30,354 bases of DNA, taken from Amphimedon queenslandica. Lineage: Eukaryota > Porifera > Demospongiae > Haplosclerida > Niphatidae. The notes below the pieces were generated by a model. The model had not been told where the DNA came from and ran no database searches. It was given only the letters and a program-made list of their open reading frames with translations. The stretch spans positions 1 through 30,354 of the forward strand of contig NW_003547104.1 in NCBI RefSeq assembly GCF_000090795.2, given 5' to 3'. The translations under genes and the position numbers were made by a program. Numbering within the stretch: the stretch's first letter is position 1; each line of letters begins with the position of its first letter. Of this stretch, positions 1 through 8,288 are shown piece after piece.

Positions 1-356
1 CAATTATGCTAGCATAAATTTGAGAATTATGGGTGGAGATCTTACATTTAATAATATTCATAGTTAGTTATTAAAGCTATTAGTAGTTATTTCAATTAAA
101 AATTTCAAATTTTTTTAAAAGCATTAATTAAAAAAAAACTGAAATATTTAAACATCATAACCATAATCATGATGTTTAATTTAACTTTTATATTCAGTTT
201 TCAACTTTTATGCATAACTTTTTGGGAATAATAGGTGAAACTTTAAGAATAATACAAAAGAATAATAGGCACAACAGTGAGAATACAAGAATAGAATAAT
301 ACTAGAATTTTAAAAGCATAATTGGGCAAGGCCTAGTTGCTAATGGACCTTACAGT
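1..356. other. AT-rich intergenic stretch, no gene seen
   Basis: I see no coding exon, RNA gene or clear repeat here. The stretch is AT-rich, with poly-A/T runs around 110-140. It ends where the first fold-back element begins. Confidence 0.5.
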
Positions 357-473
357 CTTGCGGGGCCAGACTCCACCCCTTTTTGATATTTGGCCAATTG
401 GATGAACAGTGGGGTCATGTCGCCCGCTGGCCAGTGCCAATTGTCTGAAAGGGGTGGAGTCTGGCCCCGCAAG
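357..473. repeat. Short fold-back element with 26-bp perfect inverted ends
   Basis: The arm at 357-382 (CTTGCGGGGCCAGACTCC then ACCCCTTT) is the exact reverse complement of 448-473, separated by about 65 bases. The arms are GC-rich in AT-rich surroundings, which suggests a small non-autonomous inverted-repeat element. No clear target-site duplication was identified and no coding capacity is present. A similar GGCCAGAC-type string occurs near 6232-6260, so the sequence may belong to a dispersed family. Confidence 0.7.
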
Positions 474-512
474 GATGATTCATAATGCAACGAATGGTCT
501 AATTAACACGCA

Positions 513-670
513 CCTCTTAACTAGAGTAAGTCAAGATGGCGGACTTTTGGATCAAGTGTGGCAGCTGAACATTTGAGCCGCTCTGTGGCAGAGCTCACTG
601 AAATGTTCAGCTGCCACCACAGATACTACTATTGATCCAAAAGTCTGCCATCTTACTCCAGTTGAGAGAT
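513..670. repeat. Fold-back MITE-like element with ~50-bp imperfect arms
   Basis: The left arm (about 519-575) reads AACTAGAGTAAG, then AAGATGGCGGACTTTTGG, then GGCAGCTGAACATTT. It reappears as its reverse complement at about 608-664, with small indels (for example extra bases near 620-632). The loop is short, so the whole segment could fold into one long hairpin. It is non-coding. It lies directly beside the duplicated NBAS 3' end and may mark an insertion hot spot. Confidence 0.65.
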
Positions 671-775
671 GTCACACCATCTCTATCAAACTATGCAGGG
701 CCATATAATTTTTAGAAACAATACTAATAATAATGATCGCATCATAATTGTTATGCATGGCATCAGTGATAACTG

Positions 776-1181
776 TTAGCTAAAAAATCCTTTTAAAGAC
801 TTAAAAGCATTGGTAACACCCATTAATGATGCACCAGACCCTGTTCCTCTCTGAGACACCATCTCAAGCAGTTTACTAGCTTCATCATAGAATCCTTCAT
901 CAGTCTTCCAACTGATGGACAGCTCTCTCAACACGTCCACTAGGAGAATGAAAACACAAAATTTCAAACAATTCGTCTTCTTTACACTGAACCATATGAG
1001 CAAGCAAAGGAACATCAATGAGTCCTTGTAGCTGATCCCTCTCTTTAATGGGTGGGCTGCTTAGATAAGAGCATAGCTCTGGATAAATGGGTGTATTAAG
1101 TATTGTCCCTATGTGTCCATTGTATAGTATTAGCTCAAGGACTGTGTTGTTGATTATGCCCTCATATTCATCAAAAGGCAA
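776..1181 (-). pseudogene. Decayed copy of the NBAS-like terminal exon
   Basis: This is a close copy of the live terminal exon at 10419-10820. It has the same acceptor (ctccag before TTGCCTTTTGATGA) and the same ending, K-G-F-F-S-stop. It carries a 4-base insertion near 898-903 (CATCAGTCTTCC against CATCTTCC in the live copy). The insertion shifts the frame in the middle, so the C-terminal block and the N-terminal block now lie in two different frames. Together with lesions in the two upstream exon copies, this makes it a non-functional 3' fragment left by segmental duplication rather than an alternative last exon. Confidence 0.85.
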
Positions 1182-1313
1182 CTGGAGGAAGAGAAAGAGA
1201 GAAGGAAGGAATCTATAATAAACAATGCTTATGTAAGTAGTGTACTATCTATTTGGACAGGTGCCCATAAAGCACTTTCAGTGTCAGTACACACAAATTT
1301 AGCCATCAAAATA

Positions 1314-1502
1314 CCGTATAGCTTGAAATTTTCGTGGAATGTAAATTTCGTGGTTTTCGTGGTTATGGGCTGCCCACGAAATTTAAACCCACGAAATCAT
1401 TGAAGTGCCATCCCCTTACAGGCTATGTAAACTGTCAACCACGAAAATTAAACCACGAATTGCCCCACTAGAAGCAAACCACGAAAATACCAAGCTATAC
1501 AG
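1314..1502. mobile_element. 189-bp MITE (TA target site), CYGTATAGC-type ends, inside the decayed NBAS copy
   Basis: The termini are CCGTATAGCTTG on the left and, reverse-complemented, CTGTATAGCTTG on the right. Both are flanked by TA (1312-1313 and 1503-1504). The inner arms repeat the motif TTTCGTGG several times. The paralogous intron in the live NBAS copy (around 11235-11245) reads CAAATACCTTTTTG with no insert and so acts as an empty site. This dates the insertion after the duplication. TA duplication and short ends fit a Tc1/mariner-type non-autonomous element; the family assignment is inferred. Confidence 0.8.
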
Positions 1503-1505
1503 TAC

Positions 1506-1606
1506 CTTTTTGTGCATGAAGATATTAATGAGTGATTTCTTTCTTGTTAGCAGTGACATGATGATCTGTCTACTGACCACAATTTATGAAAAATCCCTTT
1601 ATCAAT
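1506..1606 (-). pseudogene. Decayed copy of the penultimate NBAS-like exon
   Basis: This matches the live exon at 11243-11353 closely, including the donor side and most of the body. It lacks ten bases (GCATCAATGC after GTGACA), giving 101 bases instead of 111 and a frameshift. The acceptor side is also altered (ATCAATCTATAA in place of ATCAACCTAAAG). It is part of the same duplicated fragment as the flanking decayed exons. Confidence 0.8.
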
Positions 1607-1701
1607 CTATAAAAACATAACATAGTAACAGTAATAGCTAGAAATAAAATTAGTAACACATGAAATGACATCATTATATCTGTTACTACTTTTAGATTTA
1701 C

Positions 1702-1815
1702 TTGAGAATTCATGCATGGAATCCAGCTCTAATAAATACAACTTTATGACAACTGTCAGGATCACTAGCAATAGAACCCAACACTGTCAGCCAACACTCA
1801 GTGAACTCTTCACCA
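1702..1815 (-). pseudogene. Decayed copy of the third-from-last NBAS-like exon
   Basis: This is nearly identical to the live exon at 11464-11578 but is 114 rather than 115 bases long. One C is missing in the stretch TTCATGCATGGAATCC (live copy TTCATGCCATGGAGTCC), which breaks the frame. The splice-site dinucleotides are still visible. It is followed at about 1850 by the same satellite that follows the live exon, so the duplication included intronic DNA as well as exons. Confidence 0.8.
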
Positions 1816-1849
1816 CTAGAAATGATAAAAACAATCTATCATGAAAGTG

Positions 1850-2190
1850 TAACAAAAATGGAGGTCATTTTGGAGCCATTTTTCAGAAAAAAAACGATGG
1901 GCTATATATAAGGGTATTATTCAGATATTGGCCATTTTTTTAAAAGGCCATAGCTTGAAAACTTAAGTCAGAATTCGCTCAAACTTTCTACACAGCACAA
2001 GGACATCAATATGTATCAGAAAATGTAATTAAAATTGGGAATAATTTTGGAGCCATTTTTCAGAAAAACCACAGGCTATTATATTATAGTACAGGGCAGG
2101 AATTCTGTATCACCTCGTTGTGAGGTCTTTGGTCTGAATTTTTGGGCAACTTCAAAACATTCATAAAAACCAATCCACTCAAAACTCTAA
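1850..2190. repeat. Short satellite tract (about 1.3 units) plus its right flank, copy A
   Basis: The core TCAAACTTTCTACACAGCA followed by AAGGACATCAATATG occurs once in full (about 1980-2015) between two GGAGCCATTTTTC segments. It is the family seen in multiple units at 11617-13082. The sequence to its right (about 2095-2190: GGTCTGAATTTT, CAACTTCAAAACAT, CCACTCAAAACTC) resembles the right flank of the large array at 13085-13180. The two loci are therefore paralogous and differ mainly in unit number. Confidence 0.75.
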
Positions 2191-2346
2191 CTTCAGTGGA
2201 GTTTTATTTTGGTGATTGGCAGTTTGCAAGCGGGATTGCCATATTAAAACCACCAGTTATTAATTTGCATGCATGCTCAGTATCCACGTGTACACAAAAA
2301 CAATTTTACAGCAAAATCGCCAAAATAAAAGCACTATATGATAATA

Positions 2347-2539
2347 CTGTATAGTGGAAAATTTTGGGGGGACTAAAATTTGGCGAATTGCTAAATTTTG
2401 CTGATTGGCGAATTTTAATTAGGCGAATTTGTGGCCATGTGCCATTGAGCATAATGGCAAATTTTTATTTTGATGAATGGCTATCAAATGATGTCAAATT
2501 CACCAAATTTAATCCCCTCCAAAATTTCCTGCTATACGG
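2347..2539. mobile_element. 193-bp MITE with TA flanks, CYGTATAG ends, GGCGAATT-type body
   Basis: The left end is CTGTATAGTGGAAAATTTTGG. The right end, reverse-complemented, is CCGTATAGCAGGAAATTTTGG. The inverted arms run for about 45 bases, with TA on both sides (2345-2346, 2540-2541). A related copy sits at 20331-20536 in an NBAS intron. The outermost eight bases match the different-bodied MITE at 1314-1502, so both were probably mobilised by the same or a similar transposase. Confidence 0.8.
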
Positions 2540-2545
2540 TATCTA

Positions 2546-3126
2546 ATTATCTATCCATTGATTTATCCACAAAAATAACAATGACTTGTTCACACAAAAT
2601 CAAGTTAATGACATTTATAAAGACTTACTTGGATAATCAGTTGAATAAAGGAGAGTGAACTCCATTCTTAAAAAGAGAGAGAAGAGAATAACAAGATAGA
2701 GAGTGATTAGGAGGTAAATACTAGCCAAAGCAACATAGCATGCCCTTACTTCTCAGTTCTCTCCACTTGTAAACTCTAGAGATATCCAGGAAGACTCAGC
2801 TTGAGTACTGCTTCCGGCATGACTTCCGTGCAGTTATGAGCTTTAAAAAGCAGTGAAATACCTGATACAACAAAGTAACAACTTTACAATAAAAGAACAA
2901 TGTTTTCTCGTCGTTCTCTAGTTTTTTCTGTCTATATAGATCCGACTACGCTAGCCACCACAGGGATAGAGATGATAGCTGCAGTAGCTTCAATGTTTCA
3001 TCCTTGTTTCAGAGAAGGGCGTGGTCTATTAATTTATAATTAATTAGTAACAATAAAAGTTGAAAAGTTCACCCATACATTATGTCATTATAATTACATT
3101 ATGTCATTATAATAACAAAACGTTTT
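2546..3126. other. Intergenic stretch with no supported gene
   Basis: No exon with convincing homology or splice context was found on either strand. The last ~70 bases (from about 3055: AAAGTTGAAAAGTTCACCC) match 9030-9077, the 3' flank of the sister GTPase. The duplication therefore includes DNA downstream of the GTPase stop codons. Confidence 0.45.
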
Positions 3127-4164
3127 TCAGGTTTCAATTAGCTCTTGAATCTTCTTTTGTGCCTCCTTTCCAGCACTCTTTTCCCCATACTTCCATCCTA
3201 TAAGAGCCCCAATGGTCAGTCCTAAAGGTAGGCCAACAACAGGAAGAAGTGTTGCAGCTACTCCAGCACCAATTGCACCCCCAGCAATAATGCTACGTCC
3301 AACGGAATCCCTCTTGCTCTGATTGATTGCTTTGATTTCTCTGGTTTTGTTGTAGCATTTCTGCAAAGTGGCATGAAGCAATTCCTCAACCCAGTCATCT
3401 CTCACAGGTAACTTGACATTACGCTTGGATCCTGCAACACAAACTGGTATTTGCAAGTAAATCTTTTTAGGAACCAGTTGAACGAGAGCCTCATCAAATG
3501 CTAAACTCCATTGCTTCATTGATTCCAGCATCCTTAAAGCAGCACACATCTTTTTATTATCATCATTGTCATCATCGTCATCGTCCTCCTCCTCAATTTC
3601 AAAAAGGTTAGCTTGTGTCAATACAAGTATGCATTTACTCCAAATCACTTCATTTTCTTTAAAAAAGTGTTTGGCAAGAAGCTCAGCAAAACGAACAGAG
3701 GAGTCATTGAACCTTCCACTGATTCGATGACAAATGTAGACAGCATCTAACTTGTCAATATCTATCATTTTGGTATAATTCTTAAAGAGTGCTTCGTCCT
3801 TATGTGTTGGGTCAGCAAAGCCCCTTGTATCATAGATAGTGAGTTTTGTACAGGTGAAACTCTCCTCCACTTTGCACATCACCTGAGCTGTATGCTTCAC
3901 AATTGGCTCATGACTCTGGGCTTTTACATCTCGGGACACTTGAGCTTTGATGTCAAGGGTGTTACCAAACAGAGCATTGATCAGGTAGGATTTACCAACT
4001 CCAGTCTCTCCTAGAATAAGGATTTGTTTCTCTATGGGCTCGCTGTCAAATTCTTCAGTGCCTAGAGCACCCTTGGAGACACTATTGATTGAAGAAATAG
4101 AAACATGAAGATCTAGATCTAGATCTATGTATTCTTCTGCTGCAACATTAACAAAATGGGCCAT
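3127..4164 (-). CDS. Intronless AIG1/paraseptin-like GTPase with C-terminal glycine zipper (copy 1)
   Basis: The protein is predicted at 345 aa and starts M-A-H-F-V-N. Visible motifs are: P-loop GETGVGKS (52-59), a likely G2 threonine around 88-92 (IVKHT), YDTRG (111-115), a conserved ICHR-x-S-x-RF-x-DSS block (144-156), then CILVLTQAN with TQAN (183-186) where canonical NKxD is expected. A run of acidic residues (EEEDDDDDDNDD, 191-202) follows at once, then PVCVAG (240-245) at a possible G5. The last ~50 residues hold a hydrophobic Gly-rich stretch (about 298-335) before a charged tail. The family is inferred as AIG1/GIMAP/Toc type from the non-standard G4 and overall order. From residue ~45 on it is almost identical to the gene at 9078-10118. 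No introns are needed. Confidence 0.85.
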   Translation of the reverse strand: MAHFVNVAAEEYIDLDLDLHVSISSINSVSKGALGTEEFDSEPIEKQILILGETGVGKSYLINALFGNTLDIKAQVSRDVKAQSHEPIVKHTAQVMCKVEESFTCTKLTIYDTRGFADPTHKDEALFKNYTKMIDIDKLDAVYICHRISGRFNDSSVRFAELLAKHFFKENEVIWSKCILVLTQANLFEIEEEDDDDDDNDDNKKMCAALRMLESMKQWSLAFDEALVQLVPKKIYLQIPVCVAGSKRNVKLPVRDDWVEELLHATLQKCYNKTREIKAINQSKRDSVGRSIIAGGAIGAGVAATLLPVVGLPLGLTIGALIGWKYGEKSAGKEAQKKIQELIET

Positions 4165-4465
4165 GTCATCAGAGCCAATATCAAAGAACTTGTGCTGCCA
4201 GGTAGACTAGATCTAATCAATACTACACAGATAGCCTATATTTACCCAATACTAGGAAAATGTATTTGCTTTCAATACTCCAGATGAGCATGCAAACCAT
4301 GCAGTCACCACAGATAGAAGTAGCACTATAGATCTATATCTAATCTATAGTTTTATTCTTATCATTACTATACTGTAAAAGCACAGATGTAGACTACTCT
4401 ACTACATACACTATTAAAATTCATTTTAAACTTTTAATAGTTAAATTCTTATCATTGATTGAATG
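4165..4465 (-). promoter_or_regulatory. Duplicated upstream region of the GTPase at 3127
   Basis: This interval separates the GTPase start from a truncated NBAS end. It is related to the corresponding interval at 10119-10418 (for example GTGCTGCCAGGTAG near 4192 against GTGCTGCCAAGTG near 10172). It must contain the promoter of this gene, but I see no motif strong enough to place a start site. The NBAS stop codon of the duplicated block lies just upstream. Confidence 0.4.
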
Positions 4466-4543
4466 TTAACTGAAAAATTCTTTTAAAGACTTAAAAGCAC
4501 TGGTAACACCCATCAATGATGCACCAGACCCTGTTCCTCTCTG
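4466..4543 (-). pseudogene. Truncated NBAS-like C-terminal exon fragment
   Basis: The end of the NBAS last exon is present (G-T-G-S-G-A-S-L-M-G-V-T-S-A-F-K-S-L-K, then a variant ending E-F-F-S and stop). Similarity to 10419-10490 stops abruptly after CCTCTCTG at 4543. Beyond that point the sequence is an unrelated recombinase fragment. This is therefore only about 25 codons of NBAS, with no splice acceptor, and cannot be functional. It lies upstream of the GTPase, just as the real NBAS end lies upstream of the sister GTPase. Confidence 0.85.
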
Positions 4544-4779
4544 CAGCAACCCGTTTATACAAAGGTGTTGACGAACTGATAATGGAACGCACTGGCCACC
4601 ATAGCATCGATGGAGTGAGAAGCTACAAGAGGACATCAGCTGAACAAATGATTGAGATATCAGATATTTTAGCAAACACTCAAAATACTCAACAAAAAAA
4701 ATATAAAACGTCGATGGACTGTGAAGCACAAATTGCTTTCAATAACTGCACAAATGTAACTGAAAGCGTAACAGGGTAA
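4544..4779 (+). pseudogene. C-terminal fragment of a Crypton/DUF3504-like tyrosine recombinase
   Basis: The frame reads A-A-T-R-L-Y-K-G-V-D-E-L, I-M-E-R-T-G-H-H-S, then D-G-V-R-S-Y-K-R-T-S and ends at a stop. The order R-L-Y ... ERTGH ... VRSYKR is the ending of tyrosine recombinases: an Arg/His box followed by the nucleophilic Tyr. The wording is like that of Crypton-derived DUF3504 proteins known in animals. Only ~75 residues are present, the N-terminal part is absent, and the left edge coincides exactly with the truncation of the NBAS fragment. It is a relic of a mobile element, not an active enzyme. The assignment rests on remembered motifs. Confidence 0.65.
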
Positions 4780-5293
4780 AAAATATTCCTATAAATGATT
4801 TCACCACCTTACAAGTACAACCTGGTCATTATTAAGACTTATAGAGGTTCTCTCTACCTTCTAATGCTTCTAGAGAAGTCTTTAGACAGTATCTCTATGC
4901 TCTCTTGCTGTTAGAAAGCTCTTAACTTTGTCCCATGTGTAAGCCGCCATTTTGCTTGCCGTGACCACACCCACTCACGTAAAGCAGCGTGGGCGGGTGG
5001 TTGCTAAGGCTTGTTATTTCTCCAATACAACATGTATAGAAGAAATGTAAGTGTGGACATACAAATAAATATATACATATATATACATAGCGTGACGGTG
5101 AATTCAATTATAGGAACGACCTGGGGGCTTCGCCCCCAGGTCGTTAATAACAATTTTATTATTATAAATAATGGTTATTAACAGGTAATCTAAGAAGTTA
5201 TTAAGAGGTAACTAAGCTATTTAGATTACCTCATTTGACCAATCAAATTGCCTCATTTTACCTGACTATAATCTAATATCTATGATCTATTCG
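4780..5293. other. Intergenic stretch with a GC-rich hairpin
   Basis: No gene is supported. The notable item is a perfect 14-bp stem at 5115-5128 and 5132-5145 (AACGACCTGGGGGC and its complement, 3-base loop). It is strikingly GC-rich for this region. Shorter partly palindromic sequence is present around 4930-5010. Confidence 0.5.
5115..5145. repeat. Perfect 14-bp GC-rich hairpin
   Basis: AACGACCTGGGGGC pairs with GCCCCCAGGTCGTT across the loop TTC. The stem contains nine G-C pairs. No gene end lies next to it, so a terminator role is not indicated. It may be the core of a small inverted-repeat insertion. Confidence 0.7.
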
Positions 5294-5298
5294 TCTAA

Positions 5299-6003
5299 CC
5301 ATAGATAATAGAGTAAATGAAAGGGATTGGAAACGGGTGCGTGGGCGTAGCCCAACCTCCATTCATTTGTATTGTTACTAAGCATACAGAGGTGGGTTGG
5401 GACTTTTTCACTATTTTCACGCCACTTTTCCTTCTTTCAGGAGCAATATCTGGCAAAGGACTGTTCTCATTTAAGTGAAACTGATGCATCAAGAAGCCTA
5501 ATGTTTCCTCTCAACACTACTGTTATCTATTGTACAGAAAATGTTATAGTTTTAATGACACAGCCCATTTTTACTCTTAAAATGCCATTTATTTCATTAT
5601 TCTCCCTTTTCTCAAAACATGCTAAAGTAAAACTGGAAACCATTATAATCATATGAAAGGCCTTACACTTTCCAAAGTAATTATACAGGTTAGAGTTAAG
5701 ACCTAAAGTGTACCGAAAATAGTTGATTTTGTTGTACCTATAACTGATTGCAATATAGCTTTACAGAGACAAAAAACTTGCTGTAGGTAGCTGTAAAAAT
5801 TCTTTGTGCAATAGGCTATAAATTATAAGCAAGCGCTATCCTGGAGCAACGCCGGGCACAAGTTTCCTTCAAAATCCTTCCAGAGCAACTTCACCAACGG
5901 AGGAGATGGCAAAACACTGATGGTTGTCACGTTGTAACCCAACTAGCATTTCCTGTTGCTACGCCCCGTTTCCAATCCCTTTCATTTACTCTAATATCTA
6001 TGG
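5299..6003 (+). mobile_element. ~0.7-kb non-autonomous TIR element, left member of a head-to-head pair
   Basis: The outer end begins CCATAGATAATAGAGTAAAT, then GAAAGGGATTGGAAACGGG, then GCGTGGGCGTAGCC. The inner end (about 5957-6003) is the reverse complement of the same block, so this ~705-bp unit has ~50-bp terminal inverted repeats. TCTAA stands directly outside both ends (5294-5298 and 6004-6008), a possible 5-bp target duplication or part of the preferred site. No convincing transposase reading frame is present. The body is a diverged inverted copy of 6009-6767. Confidence 0.75.
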
Positions 6004-6008
6004 TCTAA

Positions 6009-6767
6009 CCATAGATAGTAGAGTAAATGAAAGGGATTGGAAACGGGGGCGTAGGCTAGTTGATGTTGCTATTGGTTACCGGCACAATACCTGGTTGATT
6101 TCCCATCTCCTCCATTAGTGAGGCTGTACTGCAAGGACTTGGAAGGATATTTATGGAAATCCAAGAGGACGCTTACTTATGATACACCTACCGTTCCATA
6201 TAGAAAGTTTAGGACTACCTGCAGCAAGTAGTCTGGGTCTGGCTGCGCCAGACTAGCAGCAAGGTTTTTACTTCTACAACGCTATTTTGCAACGGGTTAT
6301 AGGTACAACAAATTTTTTTCATTTTTCGCCCTTTTTCTGTTGTAACAAACTCATGCTTCATGGATTCTAACTCTAACTAGTATCATTCCATATGCAAATG
6401 AAAGCTCTTTCATATGATTATAAAGATCTTGTATCTTACTCTAGCTTGTTTTCAAAAAAGGGATTATAATGGCAAAAAATACATTTTATGGTTTAAAAGA
6501 GCTATAACATGAACATAGTAAAATTATCTATACAATAGAAAACAGAATTATTAAGAGGAAACATTAGGCTTCTTGATGCATTAATTCCACTTGCATAGGA
6601 ACACTTGTTCGCGAGATATTGTTTCTAAGAGAAAAAAAATCAAGGGTAAATTGTGACAAAAAATTTCAACGAGCCTCTGTCAGCCTAGCAGCAATACAAA
6701 TGAATGGAGGCTGGGCTACGCCCACGCTTCCGTTTCCAATCCCTGTCATTTACTCTATTATCTATGG
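6009..6767 (-). mobile_element. ~0.76-kb TIR element, right member of the head-to-head pair
   Basis: Read on the minus strand this matches 5299-6003 along its whole length. Landmark blocks are GATGCATCAAGAAGCCTAAT (5483 against about 6580 reversed), TTGTTGTACCTATAAC (about 5733 against 6305 reversed), GGAGGAGATGG (about 5900 against 6105 reversed) and GCGTGGGCGTAGCCCA. Both ends again carry the CCATAGATA TIR, with TCTAA outside (6004-6008, 6768-6772). The arms differ by many substitutions and indels, so the two copies are old or arrived separately. No intact coding frame is seen. Confidence 0.75.
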
Positions 6768-6780
6768 TCTAACTATAGTA

Positions 6781-6837
6781 CCATAGATAATAGAGTAAAT
6801 GAAATAGATCTATAGTCATTTACTCTATTATCTATGG
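6781..6837. repeat. Minimal TIR-only derivative of the same element
   Basis: CCATAGATAATAGAGTAAAT and its reverse complement face each other across about 13 bases, followed by TCTAA. This is essentially the two tips of the 0.7-kb element with the body missing. A further partial copy of the tip motif lies near 6968-6985, and a degraded one lies at about 8915-8975. Confidence 0.6.
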
Positions 6838-7214
6838 TCTAACCATAGATATTATAGACTACGTAACCGGGATTGGAAACTAGGATTCCCTGGTGGACAA
6901 CGTCCGTGATTGAATTGGGCGTTAAATAGAATAAATTTGACCATGTGGCTTGCTTTTTAGTCTATAATATCTATGGTCTAACTATCAATATTAGACCACG
7001 CCTTCAGCTAACCACATATCCATAGATCTAATTCATTTATGACCACATGTGATAGATGCGGTCATAGTAATACTACATGAAATCCGAGATGAAGTCCTAG
7101 TTATTGTCTATGATGTGGTAAGCTAGATAATTTAGATAAATGAAACAAATAGATTTAGATCTTCTCTAATCTCGATTCTATGATCTCGACCTAGTAGATA
7201 TCAACGCTGGCGAA
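6838..7214 (+). promoter_or_regulatory. Upstream region of the plus-strand GTPase at 7215
   Basis: This is non-coding. It contains leftover element tips (about 6838-6870, 6960-6990) and an imperfect inverted repeat around 7038-7070 (ATGACCACAT ... ATGCGGTCAT). It should contain the promoter and 5' leader of the GTPase, but no motif was strong enough to fix a start site. Confidence 0.35.
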
Positions 7215-8288
7215 ATGGAAGACGAAAGGAGTCAAGATATGAGTGGTAGTATTTTATACTCACTACATGGTAATGAGAATACTGATGGAGAGAAAGGGCA
7301 GGCAAGTGAGGCAACTGCAAAAGCCGAGGCGAAAGCAAAACAAGACTATGAGGCAAGCAAAGGTCAATCACCACAATTGACAATGATGGTAATTGGCAAC
7401 ACAGGAGCTGGTAAGTCCACACTCATCAATTCAATGCTGGGTAAGAAAAAAGCCAAAATATCACATGATATAGACCCTACTGATCACAATACAATAGAGG
7501 AACACACTGGCACAGTCTGTGGTACACCTGTGGTGTTTTATGATACAAGAGGGCTGGGAGACCCAAAGCTAAAAAATAAAGAGCTGATGAATAGCTTTAA
7601 ACAGTTGATGAAGTTGCCGCAATGTAGTGATCGATTTACAATCCTTATATGTCAGCGATTTTCAGATAAATTTGGTGATTCAATTGTGCAATTTGCAGAG
7701 CTTCTTGCGAAATATTTTAAGGATGATTACTCAATATGGAAGAACTGCATCTTAGTGCTAACACGAGCTAATCAGTATGATCCTGATGACGATGAGAGCG
7801 ATGAGGAGGAGGAAGAAGATAGGAGGAGTGGCATTAGCCCAGAAGAGCTTTTAAAATTGAAAATGGATATACTTATGAAAAGGTGGGCCACAAAATTTCA
7901 ATCGTACCTGGAGAAATACAATGTGCCTGAGGAAATAATTATGAATATGCCAGTGTTTGTTGCCGGGAATAAGAAGAAGCTCAAACTACCTGTCACCGAT
8001 AACTGGATAAAAACAATAATGAATCACTGCGATTCAAGAGCTCTACATTTCCAAAGTGCTACTCAAATGCAACGGCAATTACGAGAAACAGGAGTGTTTC
8101 TTGGTGGAACAGTTGGTGGAGTTGTGGCAGGTGTTGCATTACCAATTATCGGCATACCAATAGGAATTACCATAGGCTCTTTGATTGGATTTAAGATGGG
8201 TGAAAGGTATTACCACAAGGCAGTATGTAATAAAGTAGAAAGAAAGTACAAAGAAGACAAAGTTGAAGAATTAAAAAAGAAAAAGTAG
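7215..8288 (+). CDS. Intronless AIG1/paraseptin-like GTPase, HGNEN subfamily
   Basis: The protein is predicted at 357 aa. The N-terminus carries SILYSLHGNEN (12-22), then a Glu/Ala/Lys-rich stretch, then the P-loop GNTGAGKS (61-68). Next come a G2 region with TIEEHTGT (93-100), YDTRG (109-113), ICQRF-SDKF-GDS (145-156) and CILVLTRAN (TRAN 183-186). The acidic loop DDDESDEEEEED follows, then PVFVAG. Near the C-terminus lies a Gly-rich hydrophobic segment (GGTVGGVVAGVALPIIG and following), followed by a Lys-rich tail ending KKKK. It is much closer to the gene at 26456 than to its minus-strand neighbours, with identical runs through G2-G3. The first ATG in frame is used; no intron is needed. A membrane role for the C-terminus is inferred. 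Confidence 0.85.
   Translation: MEDERSQDMSGSILYSLHGNENTDGEKGQASEATAKAEAKAKQDYEASKGQSPQLTMMVIGNTGAGKSTLINSMLGKKKAKISHDIDPTDHNTIEEHTGTVCGTPVVFYDTRGLGDPKLKNKELMNSFKQLMKLPQCSDRFTILICQRFSDKFGDSIVQFAELLAKYFKDDYSIWKNCILVLTRANQYDPDDDESDEEEEEDRRSGISPEELLKLKMDILMKRWATKFQSYLEKYNVPEEIIMNMPVFVAGNKKKLKLPVTDNWIKTIMNHCDSRALHFQSATQMQRQLRETGVFLGGTVGGVVAGVALPIIGIPIGITIGSLIGFKMGERYYHKAVCNKVERKYKEDKVEELKKKK

Noticed and set aside
3127-4164. Interferon-inducible IRG or bacterial-type Era/EngA GTPase identity
   Set aside because: The G4 is TxAN rather than NKxD or TKxD, and the arrangement after G3 fits AIG1/Toc-type proteins better. A profile search would decide.
5372-6118. Open frames inside the head-to-head elements as possible transposase
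   Set aside because: Frames under 100 codons, no conserved catalytic motif, and not preserved between the two inverted copies.
7201-7422. Minus-strand frame of 73 codons overlapping the start of the 7215 GTPase
   Set aside because: It is antisense to a well-supported coding sequence and lacks any family signature.
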